A DNA stretch of 64,000 nucleotides from positions 22,976,257 through 23,040,256 of the forward strand of contig OW240921.1 in assembly GCA_933207985.1 (NCBI GenBank). Reading direction: 5' to 3'. The DNA is from Pelobates cultripes. Its lineage: Eukaryota; Chordata; Amphibia; Anura; Pelobatidae. This document shows, one piece after another, positions 35,769-48,112 of this stretch. Position numbers and translations under genes: made by a program. How positions within the stretch are numbered: the stretch's first letter is position 1; each line of letters starts with the position of its first letter. Under the pieces are notes generated by a model, which was not told the origin of the DNA, made no database searches, and was given only the letters and a program-made list of their open reading frames with translations.

Positions 35769-36730
35769 TTGTATGAAATTGTTGACTGTATTAAATCTTC
35801 GATTATTAAATTTTTGCCCTCTTTATTTACAGGCCTACCGTATCGTCGGTATCGGCACACCACAACTGACTTTGCTCGTTTATACTATCCTACGTTCTCA
35901 CTTGAACCTACTCCATATACGGCTAAATTGCCCCTTGCACAAATATATTTAACATATTTAATCAATATAACATATTTACACCTCCAATGTATTATGCATT
36001 ATATATACACTTCCAATGTGGTTCTTACTTTTCCTCGTTTTTCTTCTCTTTTTCCTTCCTTTCCTTTTTTTACAATCTCAGTTTTGGGAAATCCGGTTAT
36101 ATAAACAAGTTTGAAAAAGTTTGAAATATAATATAAATATAATATAAATAGAGAGAGAAAGCAGCATGCAGCAGATATTGGGGGTAATATCATACTTATT
36201 CTCTATCATTTACTTATTCAGATTTTGCCTTCAGAAGCAGTGGGAGGCAGAGAAAAAATATAGCTAATGCCAAAACAAGGATGGGAGGCAATTGAAACAT
36301 CAAATTAATCTATCCTTTCTTCTTGCCAGCCCTGCCAATCCTTTTTAAAATTAATTTCTTTGCCCCTTAACCTGTAAGCCATTAGCTCATCCTGGCTTGC
36401 CATATCCACTCTTGCTAAGATATCTTGCAGCTTAGAGCAAGCATGTCAAACTCAAATTCTAGCAAGGGCCAAATAAACAAGGTTTAAATTTATGTGGGCT
36501 GCAAAAAAAAAAAAACTTACATTTTCATAGAAACGTAGGTTTATTTTGAAGATTACAGTATAAAAAAAAAATCCCCCTCTACTAAACCACAGCACCCCCT
36601 CTACTAAATCCCAGTCTTCCACCCATATACTAAATCCCAGTCCCCCCCTCTACTAAATCCCAGCACCCCCTCTATCCAACAAGCAGACTCCACTCACATA
36701 GTCTGGCCTCTGGTATACTCTAAATGGCGC
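35769..36730. repeat. 3' tail of copy a and short minisatellite
   Basis: No gene is seen. A GA/ATAA-rich tract lies at 36110-36160, and at 36565-36670 a unit like ccctctactaaatcccag is repeated four times. At 36440-36500 gcatgtcaaactcaa and gggccaaataaa resemble a common vertebrate hAT repeat end. Confidence 0.5.
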
Positions 36731-37310
36731 CTGTGACAGAACTAGCTGCCTGTGAAATACTTTTATTGCTCCCTCATTCGTCTGTTTGTTTGGCTATTTC
36801 CTTGACCGTACGGTCCCCACGCTTGTTTCTGTTTTACCGAACTATTCACCGAACGGCCGGCCACCCAGCATGGAAGTGTGCTGCTGGTTAACCTCTTGGC
36901 CTCATTAGAACATTGTTGTTAACCGCAGACACTTCCTAATTGTCGAATGCTGACTGGGTGGTCGTCATTCGTATGCCAACCAGTAGGCAGCGGCCATCTT
37001 GGACATACAAATGCTCAGCGGTGTTCATCGATGATTTCATGGAACTAAAAACGGACACTTTCTCATGAACACCGCTGAAAGTCGCCGTCCTCCCTTCTTC
37101 TATTTTTACAGCATACGAAAGCCGTTCCGTTCGGTAGTTTATTTTCACGAATAGACTTATCCCAGATGGCTGTGCCATGGAGCCCATTCGTATAATGAAA
37201 GACTATGTGAAAGACTTTGGTTCCATGGCGATTGAACTGTGTGCATAGGATCTGAGCGCCATTCGGTAATAATGTGCGCTCAGATCCAAGCTATCTCCCC
37301 AGGCGGCCCA
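36730..37310 (+). mobile_element. Gypsy-type LTR relic
   Basis: A possible LTR start tgtgacagaactagctgcc lies at about 36732. The part 37150-37300 (gccatggagcccattcgtat, ttccatggcgattgaact, tgagcgccattcggtaataa) is clearly related to 33760-33895 of the solo LTR. Ends and duplication were not found. Confidence 0.55.
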
Positions 37311-37800
37311 GGGGAGACAGAAGAGATGGTACAATCGGGGTGCCCTACAGCGTGTCTTCCAGGTTGGGCAGAAGGTCCTAGTGCTCAAGCTGGTGAAGAC
37401 TGACAAGATGCAAGCATCTTGGCAGGGCCCATACAAAGTAGTAGCCCAGATATGTGATACTACTTATGTCATTGCCAGCTGTGCAGATGAAAGGATACAG
37501 CAATCCTTTCATGTGAACATGCTGAAGAAGTACCAGGAAAGACTGGAGGATGTCACTGCAGTGTGTGCCCCTGCTGCAGACAACTCAGAAAGCTTACCCC
37601 TCCCCAAATTACTAGAGAGAGACCCCCAGACTGACCTTACTAGCCTTGTACAGCTAAGGGACCGGTTAAGCTACACCAAGATGGGACAGGCTAAGAGGCT
37701 TCTGTGGGAGAAACAGGCGACTTTCTCCCAAGAACCAAGCTATACAACCCTAGCTGTGCAGGTATCTCTTTCATCCCCAATTGAGTCCAGAAATATCTAA
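37308..37800 (+). pseudogene. Ty3/gypsy integrase C-terminal fragment
   Basis: The frame reads RWYNRGALQRVFQVGQKVL, LKLVKTDKMQASWQGPYKVV, DTTYVIA and FHVNMLKKYQER, the usual end of gypsy pol (integrase tail before the 3' leader). It is joined directly to LTR-related sequence on its left, so it is a rearranged scrap. The open frame ends at 37798-37800. Confidence 0.82.
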
Positions 37801-37943
37801 TATGTGGGGGTGCTGTCCAGGGAAAGTGGGTTTTGGGGGGACATTTTGAACATATTTTCTCTAGGTCTGGGAAGGCAAAGCAGTAAGTCTATCTTCTTAG
37901 CTCAGGATGTATGAATCCAGACACCAGACAGAGTGGCAATGTG

Positions 37944-39441
37944 CAGGGCCGTCTTTAACGCAGGGCAAACGGGGCAGCTGCCCGGGGCCCTGTCCCAGCT
38001 GGGGGGCCCAAGACAGCTGCTCCTTTTGCCCTCTGCATGCAAACTATGGTGGTCCATGCACTTAGGGCCACCCGGTGGGCCTGTGTCAGCAGGGGCCCGG
38101 TCGTGCACTGTGGTGCTTTAACAGCGCGACCAGGCCCTTGCTTTTTCGGCAGCACTGGGAGGAAGTGACAGCCGTGCGTCACTTCCTCCCACAGAAACAG
38201 GAGCCGCGCGGGAGGAAGGAGCTGTTCCGGAGGGGGCCAGGCCGGGAGAGCTTAACTCCCAGCCAGCCCACTGGACCCCAGGGAAGCCACCCTCCAGGAA
38301 AAGGTAAGAAACTGGAGGGTGGTTATCAAATTTTGCATGAGTGTCTGTGTGTGTGTGTATGTGTATGTATGTCTGTCTGTCAGTGTGCCAGTATGTCTGT
38401 GTGTGTGTCTGTCAGTGTATGTGTATGTATGTCTGTCTGTCAGTGAGCCAGTATGTCTGTGTGTGTGTCTGTCAGTGTATGTGTGGTTCTGTATGTCTGT
38501 GTTTGTCAATATGTCTGTCAGTGTCTGTGTGTATGTGTTTCAGTATGTCCGTCTGTGTGTATGTGTGTTTCAGTATGTCTGTGTGTGTGTGTGTCGGTCA
38601 GTGTCTGTGTGGTTCAGTATGTGTGTATGTGTGTTTCAGTATGGCTGCCTGTGAGTGTCAAAATGTCTGTATGTGTGTACGTCTCAGTGTCTGTGTGTAT
38701 GTGTGTTTCAGTATGGCTGTCTGTGAGTGTCAAAATGTCTGTATGTGTGTACATCTCTCAGTGTCTGTGTGTATGTGTGTTTCAGTATGGCTGTCTGAGT
38801 GTCAAAATGTCTGTATGTGTGTAAGTCTGTATGTGTGTGTGCCATAATGTCTGTATGTCTGTCAGTGTGTCAGTATGTCTATGTGTGTCTGTCAGTGTGT
38901 CAGTATGTCTATGTGTGAGTCTGTCAGTGTCCATGTGGTTCTGTATGTCTGTGTGTTTCAGTATGGCTGTCTGTGTGTCTCTGTGTCAGTACGTCTGTCT
39001 GAATGTGCCTTTGTATCTGTATGTTGTCCGTTTGTGTTTGTGTGTGTATCTATATATAGTCAGTGTGTATCTGTATGTGTCCGTGTTTGTATATGTATAC
39101 CTGCATGTGTGTCAGGTTGTGTATCTGTGTCTGTATGTGTGTCAGTGTGTGTGTCGGTATATCTATATGTAGTCAATGTGTGTACCTTTGTATCTGCATG
39201 TATCAGTGTTTGTATTTGTGTATCTGCATGTTTGTCAGGTTGTGTATCAGTGTTTGTGTCTATCTGTGTGTCAGTGTTCTATATGTAGTCTGTGTGTATC
39301 TGTATGTTCTTGTGTGTATCTATATGCGGTCAGTGTGTATCTGCATGTGTGTCAGGTTTTGTATTTGTGTGTATCTATATGTAGTCAGGGGGCCCAAGTT
39401 AATGCTTGCCCAGGGTCCAATCAGAATTAAAGACGGCCCTG
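37944..39441. mobile_element. Non-autonomous hAT element with perfect 8-bp duplication
   Basis: The ends are cagggccgtctttaa and its exact inverse ttaaagacggccctg, flanked by gcaatgtg at 37936-37943 and 39442-39449. Most of the inside (about 38336-39385) is a tgtgtctgtcagtgtgta-type microsatellite/minisatellite, so long open frames there (Cys/Val/Ser-only) are artefacts. There is no transposase. Confidence 0.93.
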
Positions 39442-39449
39442 GCAATGTG

Positions 39450-40600
39450 GTGGGACTACTGTTAGGGCATGACATTGTACTGAGGAATCCAAGGTTGGAA
39501 TCTACATTTCTGTGTATTGTAAGGGAATTACATTACACAACATCTGCGTTGTGTGCCATAAAAAAAGAAAAAGGTCTTCAGAGCTGTAACCACTGCTGCC
39601 TGGATAGAGATCCATACATCCTAAGTCCAGATTCAGCTGCTGGGACTGATGTGCTCCCTGCTAGCGGAGAGGCAACTGAAATGCAGGAGCTGCTTTACAA
39701 AGCATGGTGCTAAGATGGCAGAGTAACACTGCAAAAACTTGCAATACTGAACAAATTTGAATATGGAATAAATATAGTATGATTATAACAACAAAAACAT
39801 ATCAAATGCACTTTAGCAGGGTTTTTTTTTTCACCCAGAGTGTGTGTGGAGTATCTTTACAAGTGTGTATGTAGATTTAGTTATTTGTTCCCACTCTAAT
39901 ATTGGCATCCTGTAATTAATTATAAATAGCTCTAGGTGGCGCACTCCTCGTTTTTATTACACTGCTACCTGTTGTAAATGTATCTATGGCAGAACTTCCA
40001 CTATAGCTAATATACACTTATAGCACTTATGATATAGTCTATGAGAATAATGTTGTTGTTTATAAACTATGCTATTCTATATGATGGTATGATTTTTTAA
40101 ATAATTTTTTTCTAAATCTGATAACTATGGGAGATATCTATATACAGACAGTTACTATGATGCATGTTATGTGACAATGTCTTCAGATTTATGCATTCAT
40201 CCCTGCGGTGTGAGGTTTAGTATTTTATCAGATCATGTGTTTGGTTCATGCTTTAGGTTAATTACTTTTTTTGTGGCTAATTTCTTGCTTTTTCATGGGT
40301 GTGTGTGTGTGTGGAGGGGGTGGGGGGGGCATAGCTCATACATTGTATTGATGTTGATTTTAAACACTTATTGATAATGATGTTATACTGATAACTTGAA
40401 AATCATAGACATTTCAAAAGTTCTACAATGTGAGTTCTGTTTGAGATCTCTCACATACTGAAGAAGACATATTTCTGGTTACTGCTAATAAAAACTCACA
40501 ACGAAGAGGAAATCACATGGAATTTACTTATCTCTAGAAGACAGTAAAGGATTCAGTAACAGTAACAGAGAGCTAGTCTGTTAATTGATGCTCATGCAAA
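39450..40600. other. 3' flank of lectin copy 2
   Basis: No ORF of note. 40380-40500 is paralogous to the 3' UTR of lectin gene 1 (gagttctgtttgagatct, cttctggttactgctaataaaa on the plus strand), but the position matching the AATAAA of gene 1 reads ttcaagttatca on the minus strand, so the signal is not kept there. Confidence 0.6.
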
Positions 40601-41684
40601 CTAGTTGGTGTTACATTTGACGATACTTCCACTTGAGTTAAGAAGCCATAGAAATCCATTATCATATGAAACATGTTTAAATGCACCGCGTACATACACC
40701 ATAGACCAGTATGTTCCATCTGGGCTCGAAAAAGAAATTCCTTCTCTGTGGGAAAAAAACAGGTACAATTATCAATTTATAGTCATCTTTGCCTAGTCTC
40801 CTACAGCGCCTGCCTGGACTAACTTTGCAGGTGACACTGGACACTAAAGTTACAAACTATCCTATCATACCCATAATACAATATAGGAATGACATATCTA
40901 GTTATGCATATACATTGCCTCTGTTTTTTTTTTTTTTTATATTTACAAAAAATATAATGTTTTGAAAATAAAAATAATCAAATTTTGCTAATATGTTAAC
41001 TGTATGGATTTAAGCTCCTGAGTGGATTAATACTTAGGTACTTGGGTGCATTAGTTCAGTTATTGCTACACAATTATATTTCTTGTACATATTCTCTATT
41101 TTATTAATGCTACTAAAAGGTTTACCTTTTGTATACAAAGCCAACGCTGTTAACTCCGTACAGTGATCCATCTGTACCAGCTTCCACCATAACCATGTTC
41201 CCTGACACCTGTCTCCATCTTTTGCCACTGCAATCATTTGGACTCACATTCAGTCGATAAAATAAATCACCAAATGCATTTACTCCCCAGCACCCATAAC
41301 GACCACAGCTATAATACTTCAGCCTTCCCTCAATTTGAGTGAGAGGGAGAGCCGTCCCCTTGGAAAGAGTGAGGTCCTGGTTCAGGCAATAAACAAGTTC
41401 AATGTTGTTCACTCCACCTAGGAATATGCTGCCCCCTGCATCCACCTGTTTAAGGGCTCCTATGAAAAAAAATGATGATTTAAAATGTGCATACTTCCTG
41501 GATTCAATGTGGGATTGAGGTTTTAGGAATATTAATGGGGTAACACCCTGCACACAATGAAACAAACCACACTGCAAACAGTGTCATCATATCTGCACAA
41601 ATCACATGCTACTAAAAACAACAAAACATAAAACATGAAGTATCGTTTTCCTGTACATTTGAGATGTTCTACAAATGATTGAGT

Positions 41685-42736
41685 CAGGACCGGCCCTAGT
41701 GGTATACAAACTGTGAACCCTCAAAGGGTTTAATGGCAGCAGGGGGTGCCATGCGACCGACACAGCTCACACTTGGCTGGGTGTGAAGTGTGTGCACCTG
41801 CTACCCGAGTGGAGGATTCATTATCCACCCGGGACTATAAAAAAAACAAAACCATGGCAGTGTGACACCTAGCGTTAGGGTTGTGGTTTACCAGGCAGCA
41901 GGGATGGAGCTAAACGTACCCAGAAGCATGCACAGCAAAAGGGAAGCAGAAACGAGTCCCTGCTCTCTTAACAACTCCAATAGCTGAAACAGCTTACAAG
42001 ACTCCAGGAGCTGCAATTGCCTTCACTCCTCCCTTCCATCCCATAATGGAAAGAGGTAACTTTCCATTTGTGTGACTGTCTCCATGTGTGTGACAGTAAC
42101 TGTGTGTGTGACTGTCTGCCTGTGTGTGTCTGTAATTGGTGTGTGTGTGTGTGTGTGTGAATACCTGTGTATGACTGTAACCTTTTGTGTGTGTGACTGT
42201 CTGCCTGTATGTGAATGTAACTGTTTGTGTATGTGACTGTCTGCCTGTATGTTACTGTAACTGTGTGTGTGTGTGTGTGTGACTGTCTGCCTGTATGTTA
42301 CTGTAACTGTGTGTGTGACTGCCTGTTTGTGATTTTCTGCCTGTGTGTCACTGTAACTGTGTGTGAGTGTGTGCAACTGTCTGCCTGTGTGCGATTGTCT
42401 GCCTGCGTGCGATTGTCTGCCTGCGTGCGTGACTGTCTGCCTGTGTGTGTGACTGTCTACCTTTGTGACTCTAACTGGTTGTGACTGTCTGCCTGTGTGC
42501 GTGACTATATGCATGTGTTTGTGTGTGTGTGACTGTAACCTCTCTTAACAAAGTAACAACAGGGATGGAATTATCAATATTTGTATGTAAATAATTATTA
42601 ATTTAATAAATCCCCTATACAAACACTACACCCCTATAAATTCACACACTATACAAGGATGAAGGGGGATGACCGGGGGAGGGGGCGCTGTGAAGATCTT
42701 TTGCACAGGGAGCCTAATGACCTAAGGCCGGCCCTG
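41685..42736. mobile_element. Non-autonomous hAT element, lectin 2 intron 2
   Basis: The ends are caggaccggccctag and ctaaggccggccctg, flanked by gattgagt (41677-41684) and gattaaat (42737-42744), which differ by two G-to-A changes. The inside is largely a gtgactgtctgcctgtgtgt-type minisatellite (about 42065-42535). The same place in lectin gene 1 intron 2 (ttcctgcattcagtcatgc, about 16050) has no insertion. Confidence 0.82.
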
Positions 42737-44689
42737 GATTAAATGCAGGAACTGTGACCAGGCATTTTACATTGGTGAAACCATCAATCAAATAAATTAA
42801 GGATGAACACACACAGGTACTCTATTACACAACATTAAGAAGATCATTACTGCATGTCAGTTCAATATCAATTCACACAGAAAGACATAATTTAGGGCCT
42901 AATTCTCATTAATTTGGTACATGTTTTACACTGCAGTCATAATGTGTATATATTACATAGTTCTTATACCTGCAACCTTTGAACCCCCCTCCCCCATTTT
43001 CAAGGGAAATGGATAATCAAAGTATTTTCATTGAAAAACCTCTGATTTTACTCCAAGAGGTCGTGCATACGCAGCAAGAAGATAGCTGTGGCTGGGTAGA
43101 GGAAAGCAGGAGCCAGGACAACATGTAAGATCTCATAACATGTGCTCTTAGGCTCACTTGCTCCTGTAGGGGATGGCAGGCATTCTCTAGTCAGTGGCGG
43201 ATCCAGGAGGGGCAACGGGGCAATGCCCCCTGAGGTAGAAGTGCAGCTTGATGAGAGTACTTATGATGGCCTCAATACAGGCTCCACCCCTATTTAGGCT
43301 TCACCCCCTGTTAATGCCTCCCTACACCCCTTGCTCTGATTCTTTCCCCTGCGGTTGCTGGAAGGGGCTGTCATCCCACATCTCCCACTGGACCAACAAA
43401 GAAAAGGATTCCCCTCTCCCTGATCCAAGGTAAGCCTCAGGGAGGGGGGAATACACTAACCTCCCCTACCAAAGCCCCGAACACCGCCTTTAAAAGCCCC
43501 TTACTACACCCTAAACCTTCACTATAGCCCCTAACTCCTTTCTACACCCCTAAACCCCCACTGCAGTCCCTAACACTACTACTAAAGCCACATATTCCTT
43601 ACTACACCCATAAACCCTCCCTACAGCCCCTAACAGCCATACTAAATCCCCTTACTCCTTACTACACCTCTAAACCCCCACTACATCCCATAAACCCCTA
43701 TTAAATCATCTTACTCCTTACTACAGCCCCAACATCCCCTACTAAAGCCCCTAATTCCTTTCTACACCACTAACCCCCACTACAGCCCCTAACACACACA
43801 CTAAAGCCCTTACTATACCCCTAAGCCCCCACTACAGTCCATAGCCTCCCTTACTAAAAACCCTTACTCCTTACTACACCCCTAAACCCCCACTACATCA
43901 CTAACCCCCTACTAAAACCCCTTACTCCTTTCTACAGCCCCTAACCTCCTCTGCTAAATCCTTTTACTCCAGCCCCCAACCTCCACTACTAAAGCCTCTT
44001 ACTTCTTGCTACAACCCTTAGCAACCCTACTAAATCCCCTTGCCCTTTACTACAGCTCCTAATACCCCTACTAAAGCTACTTACTTTTTACTACAGCCTC
44101 TAACACCCCTACCACTGGCGTACATAGTGCAGTCGCCCAGGCCCGCCCCACCAGGAGGCACGGCCGCTCTGCGACCAGGTATATACGCCAGTTTTCCAGC
44201 CTCTTCTCCTAGGGGGCCCAGGAGCTGGCCACCTCAGGGCCACCTGAGGCTGGCAGTGCTGTCTGCAGGCGTGCAGGCGAGAGGGAGCATTCTCCCCTGA
44301 GCGCTCTCTGCCCAGCTCCTTCATGTGCACCGCACTAATGCCAGAGACGGAATATGACGTCATTCCAGCTCCGGCATCAGTAAGTGGCGCGCCAGGGAGC
44401 TGAACAGGAGGATCAGTGCCCCCTCGCCGCCTGCAGGACCGGCCGCCGGCCACTGGACCCCAGGGAATCCCTTCAGCACTCCCAAAGGTAGGGAGGCTGG
44501 GGGATTAAATTTTAAAAAAATATATGAGCGTGTGTGTGTGTGTATGTGTGTGTTAGTGTGTGTATGTTAATTTTTGTGTGTCAGTGTGTGTGTGTGTCTG
44601 TTACTGAGTGTGTTAGTTGTGTGTCTGTTGTTGAGTTTGTGTTTGCTAGTGAGGGTCAGTGTGTGTGTTAGTGTGTGTGTCAGTGAGTG

Positions 44690-45082
44690 TGATAGACTTA
44701 CGTCTATCTTCTGTCCGTACTCCCACCTCTGAGATTTCTCGAGGGTTGCACTGTTCCTGTGGAACTCGCTTCCCTTCTCCGTTAGATGTTCACCCAGTCT
44801 CCACTCCTTTAAAAAATCGTTAAAAACCCACTTCTTCATAAAAGCATATTAATTAAACTGTTAATAGCTCCTGACTGATTCCTCTTCTGCAACTGTCACT
44901 ACTCTAATACTATCCTTACCTTTTTGTGACATTTTACCCCACTCCCTCTAGCATGTAAGCTCATTGAGCAGGGCCCTCAACCCCTCTGTTCCTGTGTGTC
45001 CAACTTGTCTGGTTACAACTACATGTCTGTTCATCCACCCACTGTAAAGCGCTGCAGAATTTGATGGCGCTATATAAAAAAC

Positions 45083-45118
<36 letters not shown>
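44690..45118 (+). mobile_element. L2-like LINE 3' end with ATA-repeat tail
   Basis: It shares with 48113-48550 the phrases cttacgtctatcttctgtc, gttcctgtggaactc, ccctctagcatgtaagctca and tggcgctatataaa, followed by (ata)n. It is flanked on both sides by tgtgtcagtgtg-type sequence. Confidence 0.75.
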
Positions 45119-45349
45119 TTGTGTGTGTCTGTTACTGAGCGTATTAGTGTGTTAGTGCCTGTTAATGTGTGTCTGTTAGTGAATCTGTTTGGTGTCTGTT
45201 AGTGAGTGTGTGTTTGTCAGTTAGAATGTATGTTTTGTAAGTGAGTATGTATGTGTGTATGTATATCTGTAACTGAGTATGTCTCTGTCAGTAAATGTGT
45301 GTATCTGTTAGCTAGTGTGTATGCGTCTGTTCATGAGAGTGTTTGTGTG

Positions 45350-45743
45350 TGGTTAAAACCCCTTGAACATTTACCTTTCTCCAGCACCGGGCTCCCTTGG
45401 CGCTGGGGATCTCTCTGCCTCAATCTGCCTCTCAGCTCCAAATGCAAATGCGCGGCAACAGCCGTGCGTGCATTCAAACCGCCCAAAGGAAAGCATTACT
45501 CAATGCTTTCCTATGGACGTCCAGCGTCTTCTCACTGTGATTTTCACAGTGAGAATTGCGGAAGCGCCTCTAGCGGCGGTCAGTGAGACAGCTGCTAGAG
45601 GCTGGATTAACCCTTCAGTTGAAAACATAGCAGTTTCTCTGAAACTGTTATGTTTTCAGCTGCAGGGTTAAAACTAGAGGGACCTGGCACCCAGACCACT
45701 TCATTGAGCTGAAGTGATCTGAGTGCCTATAGTGGTCCTTTAA
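45350..45743. mobile_element. Left-truncated TTAA element
   Basis: It is related to 12931-13412: cctttctccagcaccgggct, the hairpin cactgtgattttcacagtg, acccagaccacttcattgag and the end atagtggtcctttaa. The left terminal repeat is missing. Confidence 0.75.
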
Positions 45744-46818
45744 GTGTATGTTTCTGCATGCAGTGGCGTACATACCGCAGTCGCAGGGGTCGCAGCAATG
45801 CGACCCCTGTGACCAGATGCCCACTACCATGTGTTGCGGTCCCGGCACACACAGAGTAAGCACGGGGGGGGCCACGGATCAATTTTTGCACCGGGGCCCC
45901 ACTGACCCCTACTAAAGCTTCTTACTTTTTACTACAGCCCCTAACCCCCCCATTGCAGTCTCTATGCCCTACAGCCCTAAGCCCCCTACTACAGCCCTTT
46001 TAACCAAACAGCAGCCCCTATTCCCCCACTGCAGCCCCTATCCCTACTACAGCCCCTTATCCCTACTGCTGCTTCTACTCCCTACGGCAGCCATTTCCCC
46101 CCATTACAGTCCCTTCTCTCCAAATGTAGCTTCTATCCCCAACTACAGTCCCTACCTTACAAATGTAGCTCTTGTTCCCCATTACAGTCCATAACTCCGT
46201 AATGCAGCTCTTATCCCCCCACTACAGTTCCATTCCCCCACTACAGACCCTAACACCCATACTACAGTCCTTAGCACTTCTACAACAGTCCTTTACTCCT
46301 CACTACAGCCCCTATCCCACACCAAAGTCCTCCTATTTGCAGCCCATATCCTCCACACTACAGCCCCATTCATTCCAACTTCAGCCCATATCACCCCACT
46401 ACAGCCCCTAACTCCCACTATAGCCCCTCTCCCAAAATTGCAGCCCAAATGCCTGATTGTGACCATTCCCCCTCACTACAGCCCCTATCTCCATAGTTCA
46501 TTTCCTAACCCCCATTTACAGTCCCTAACCCTCCAACTACAGTCCTTACCCCCACTACAGTCCCTATCCCCACTACAGCTGCTATCTCCCCACTACTGCC
46601 CCTGTACCCCAATAACCCCTAGCCCTTAACTTCTCAATAACAACTGCTGTTTTGCACATTTTACAGCCCCTATAATCCTTCTAAAGCCCACTACCAGTGC
46701 CCCTCCCGAGATTAGGCTCTGGATCCGCCCTTGACTCTAGCACAGTGAGCCTTCTAGTCCTGTTAGCTCAGTGGAGTTAACAGAAGGAGGAAACTAACCT
46801 CCCTGACTGTCTGACAAC

Positions 46819-47019
46819 TAGTGATGTCACGAACCACTAGTGATGTCGCGAAGCTGCCTTCAACATGGATGCTGTCCATGAGGTGGGAGGGTCTGGGAGG
46901 GAGGGTCTGCTGGAGATTGGCCGGGATGTGTCAGCTGACCGGAGTTCGCCGCGAACGGTTCGTGTCGAACCGTGGCGAGCCGTTCGCGGGAAGTTCGCGA
47001 ACAGTTCGCGACATCACTA
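46819..47019. mobile_element. 201-bp hAT derivative of the tagtgatgtcgcgaa family
   Basis: It is flanked by a perfect duplication ctgacaac (46811-46818, 47020-47027). The left end is present twice (tagtgatgtcacgaaccac and tagtgatgtcgcgaag), and the right end is ttcgcgacatcacta. The ends match the element starting at 20961, whose interior carries a hAT transposase. Confidence 0.9.
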
Positions 47020-48112
47020 CTGACAACCAACAGGGTGTTTTGTAATTGAATTATAAAAATGCTTATTTTTTATAGAAATTGGCACTTTCTTAAATGGGAA
47101 TTGAAATAAGATACTCCTCTTCACTAATAAAGCACTTTACCAAGTCGAAGTGCTTTATAAATGTGGAGCCATCATTTAACTCTTGCTTTCTTTCCCCTGT
47201 TCTCCTATCCCAGGGCAGGTTGACGACACCCTGGAATAGTAGTTTTTACTCCTTTAAACATGCATTACAGCGATCTTAGCTTGCTTGTTTCACTTTGGTC
47301 AGAAATGCTTTGAATTTGATTAAGGAACCAACTTCTGTAAGCTCCTCACTGCAAATTTCTGTTAGTCCGATAATTAAAATTGCATTAAAATAAACTAGAA
47401 TAAATCATTATTTTGCATACGCATTATTGGACTAGTACTGCAAAATAAAAATAATTAGTATCAATAACTGACAACTTTTGAAAATGTATGCTACACAGGA
47501 AGGAAAGGGAACTTAATTGATCGTGTGGGAATGTATCAGAACACGTTATCCATTAAATAAAACATTGTATCCCCCAAATAAAACATTATAGATTTATATC
47601 AGGTATCTATTTCTGTAGTGTATACACGGTTCACCTTCAATGTCTCATTGTAAAGGCTGACTTTATTTTATATATCATAAACTCTTACCTGCTACCTGCA
47701 CCAAACCGCCATCTTGAAACTTGAAGATGTTGTTTTGTCTGTTTGTTCCCCAAACACCAGCTGGACCCACACTGACATGTATCAGTTTGCCTGGAACCTG
47801 CTCCCAGCTATTACCATTCAAACGGAATATGTCATCGGCATCGTTGACCCCTTAAACCTGTCCGGCTCCAGCATCCAACTGCTTCAATTTCCCAGGAACC
47901 TGAGTACACTGCAGGTCTGGGTGAAAACAGAAAGAGCTGAGAGTGTTTTTACAATGGAGGGTGTTTATCAAACCATTGTAGGTGATTTTTAAAAAATATT
48001 TGTTTCAAATGATTAATTCTGATGATTTTTCTAAACTGTTGTTTTTTTGTAATTGTCATTTTTAAATATGCTCCATTTTTTTTCACTGGCACAGTAGATT
48101 TATGAATATGTC

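Larger units (their letters stand above)
29526..36200 (+). mobile_element. Ngaro-like retroelement, copy a (second family), split by a solo LTR
   Basis: The order is a long 5' leader (29526-31169), gag (31170-32501), RT-RNase H (from about 32477), solo LTR insertion (33593-34508), rest of RNase H, and tyrosine recombinase (34840-35768). A second copy lies inverted at 56690-61900. The recombinase has the GHSFRIGAA signature of Ngaro-type enzymes and there is no methyltransferase domain. The 5' start is placed where homology with copy b begins (gccgtttggcc). The 3' boundary is uncertain, and split repeats were not found. Confidence 0.78.
44113..45904. mobile_element. Nested hAT-like element with perfect 8-bp duplication
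   Basis: It begins cactggcgtacatagtgcag and ends caccggggccccactg, flanked by acccctac at 44105-44112 and 45905-45912. Inside lie a microsatellite, an L2 tail (44690-45118) and a truncated TTAA element (45350-45743). A second cagtggcgtacataccgcag end at 45765 suggests two related copies are joined. Confidence 0.8.
43192..46733. mobile_element. hAT-like element rich in minisatellite, hosting a nested element
   Basis: The ends cagtggcggatccag and ctggatccgcccttg are inverse, flanked by tctctagt and actctagc (6 of 8). The arms (43440-44100 and 45905-46670) consist of diverged units of the type ccccttactccttactacac / ccctaaacccccactacag. A second element sits at 44113-45904. Confidence 0.75.

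Noticed and set aside
38341..39430. Long open frames of Cys/Val/Ser residues.
   Set aside because: They are translations of a tgtgtctgtcagtgtg repeat in all frames, with no start context, domain or codon bias.
45964..46629. HYSPY/SPHYSP-like repetitive open frames.
   Set aside because: They come from the ccctactacagcccct minisatellite and have no other support.
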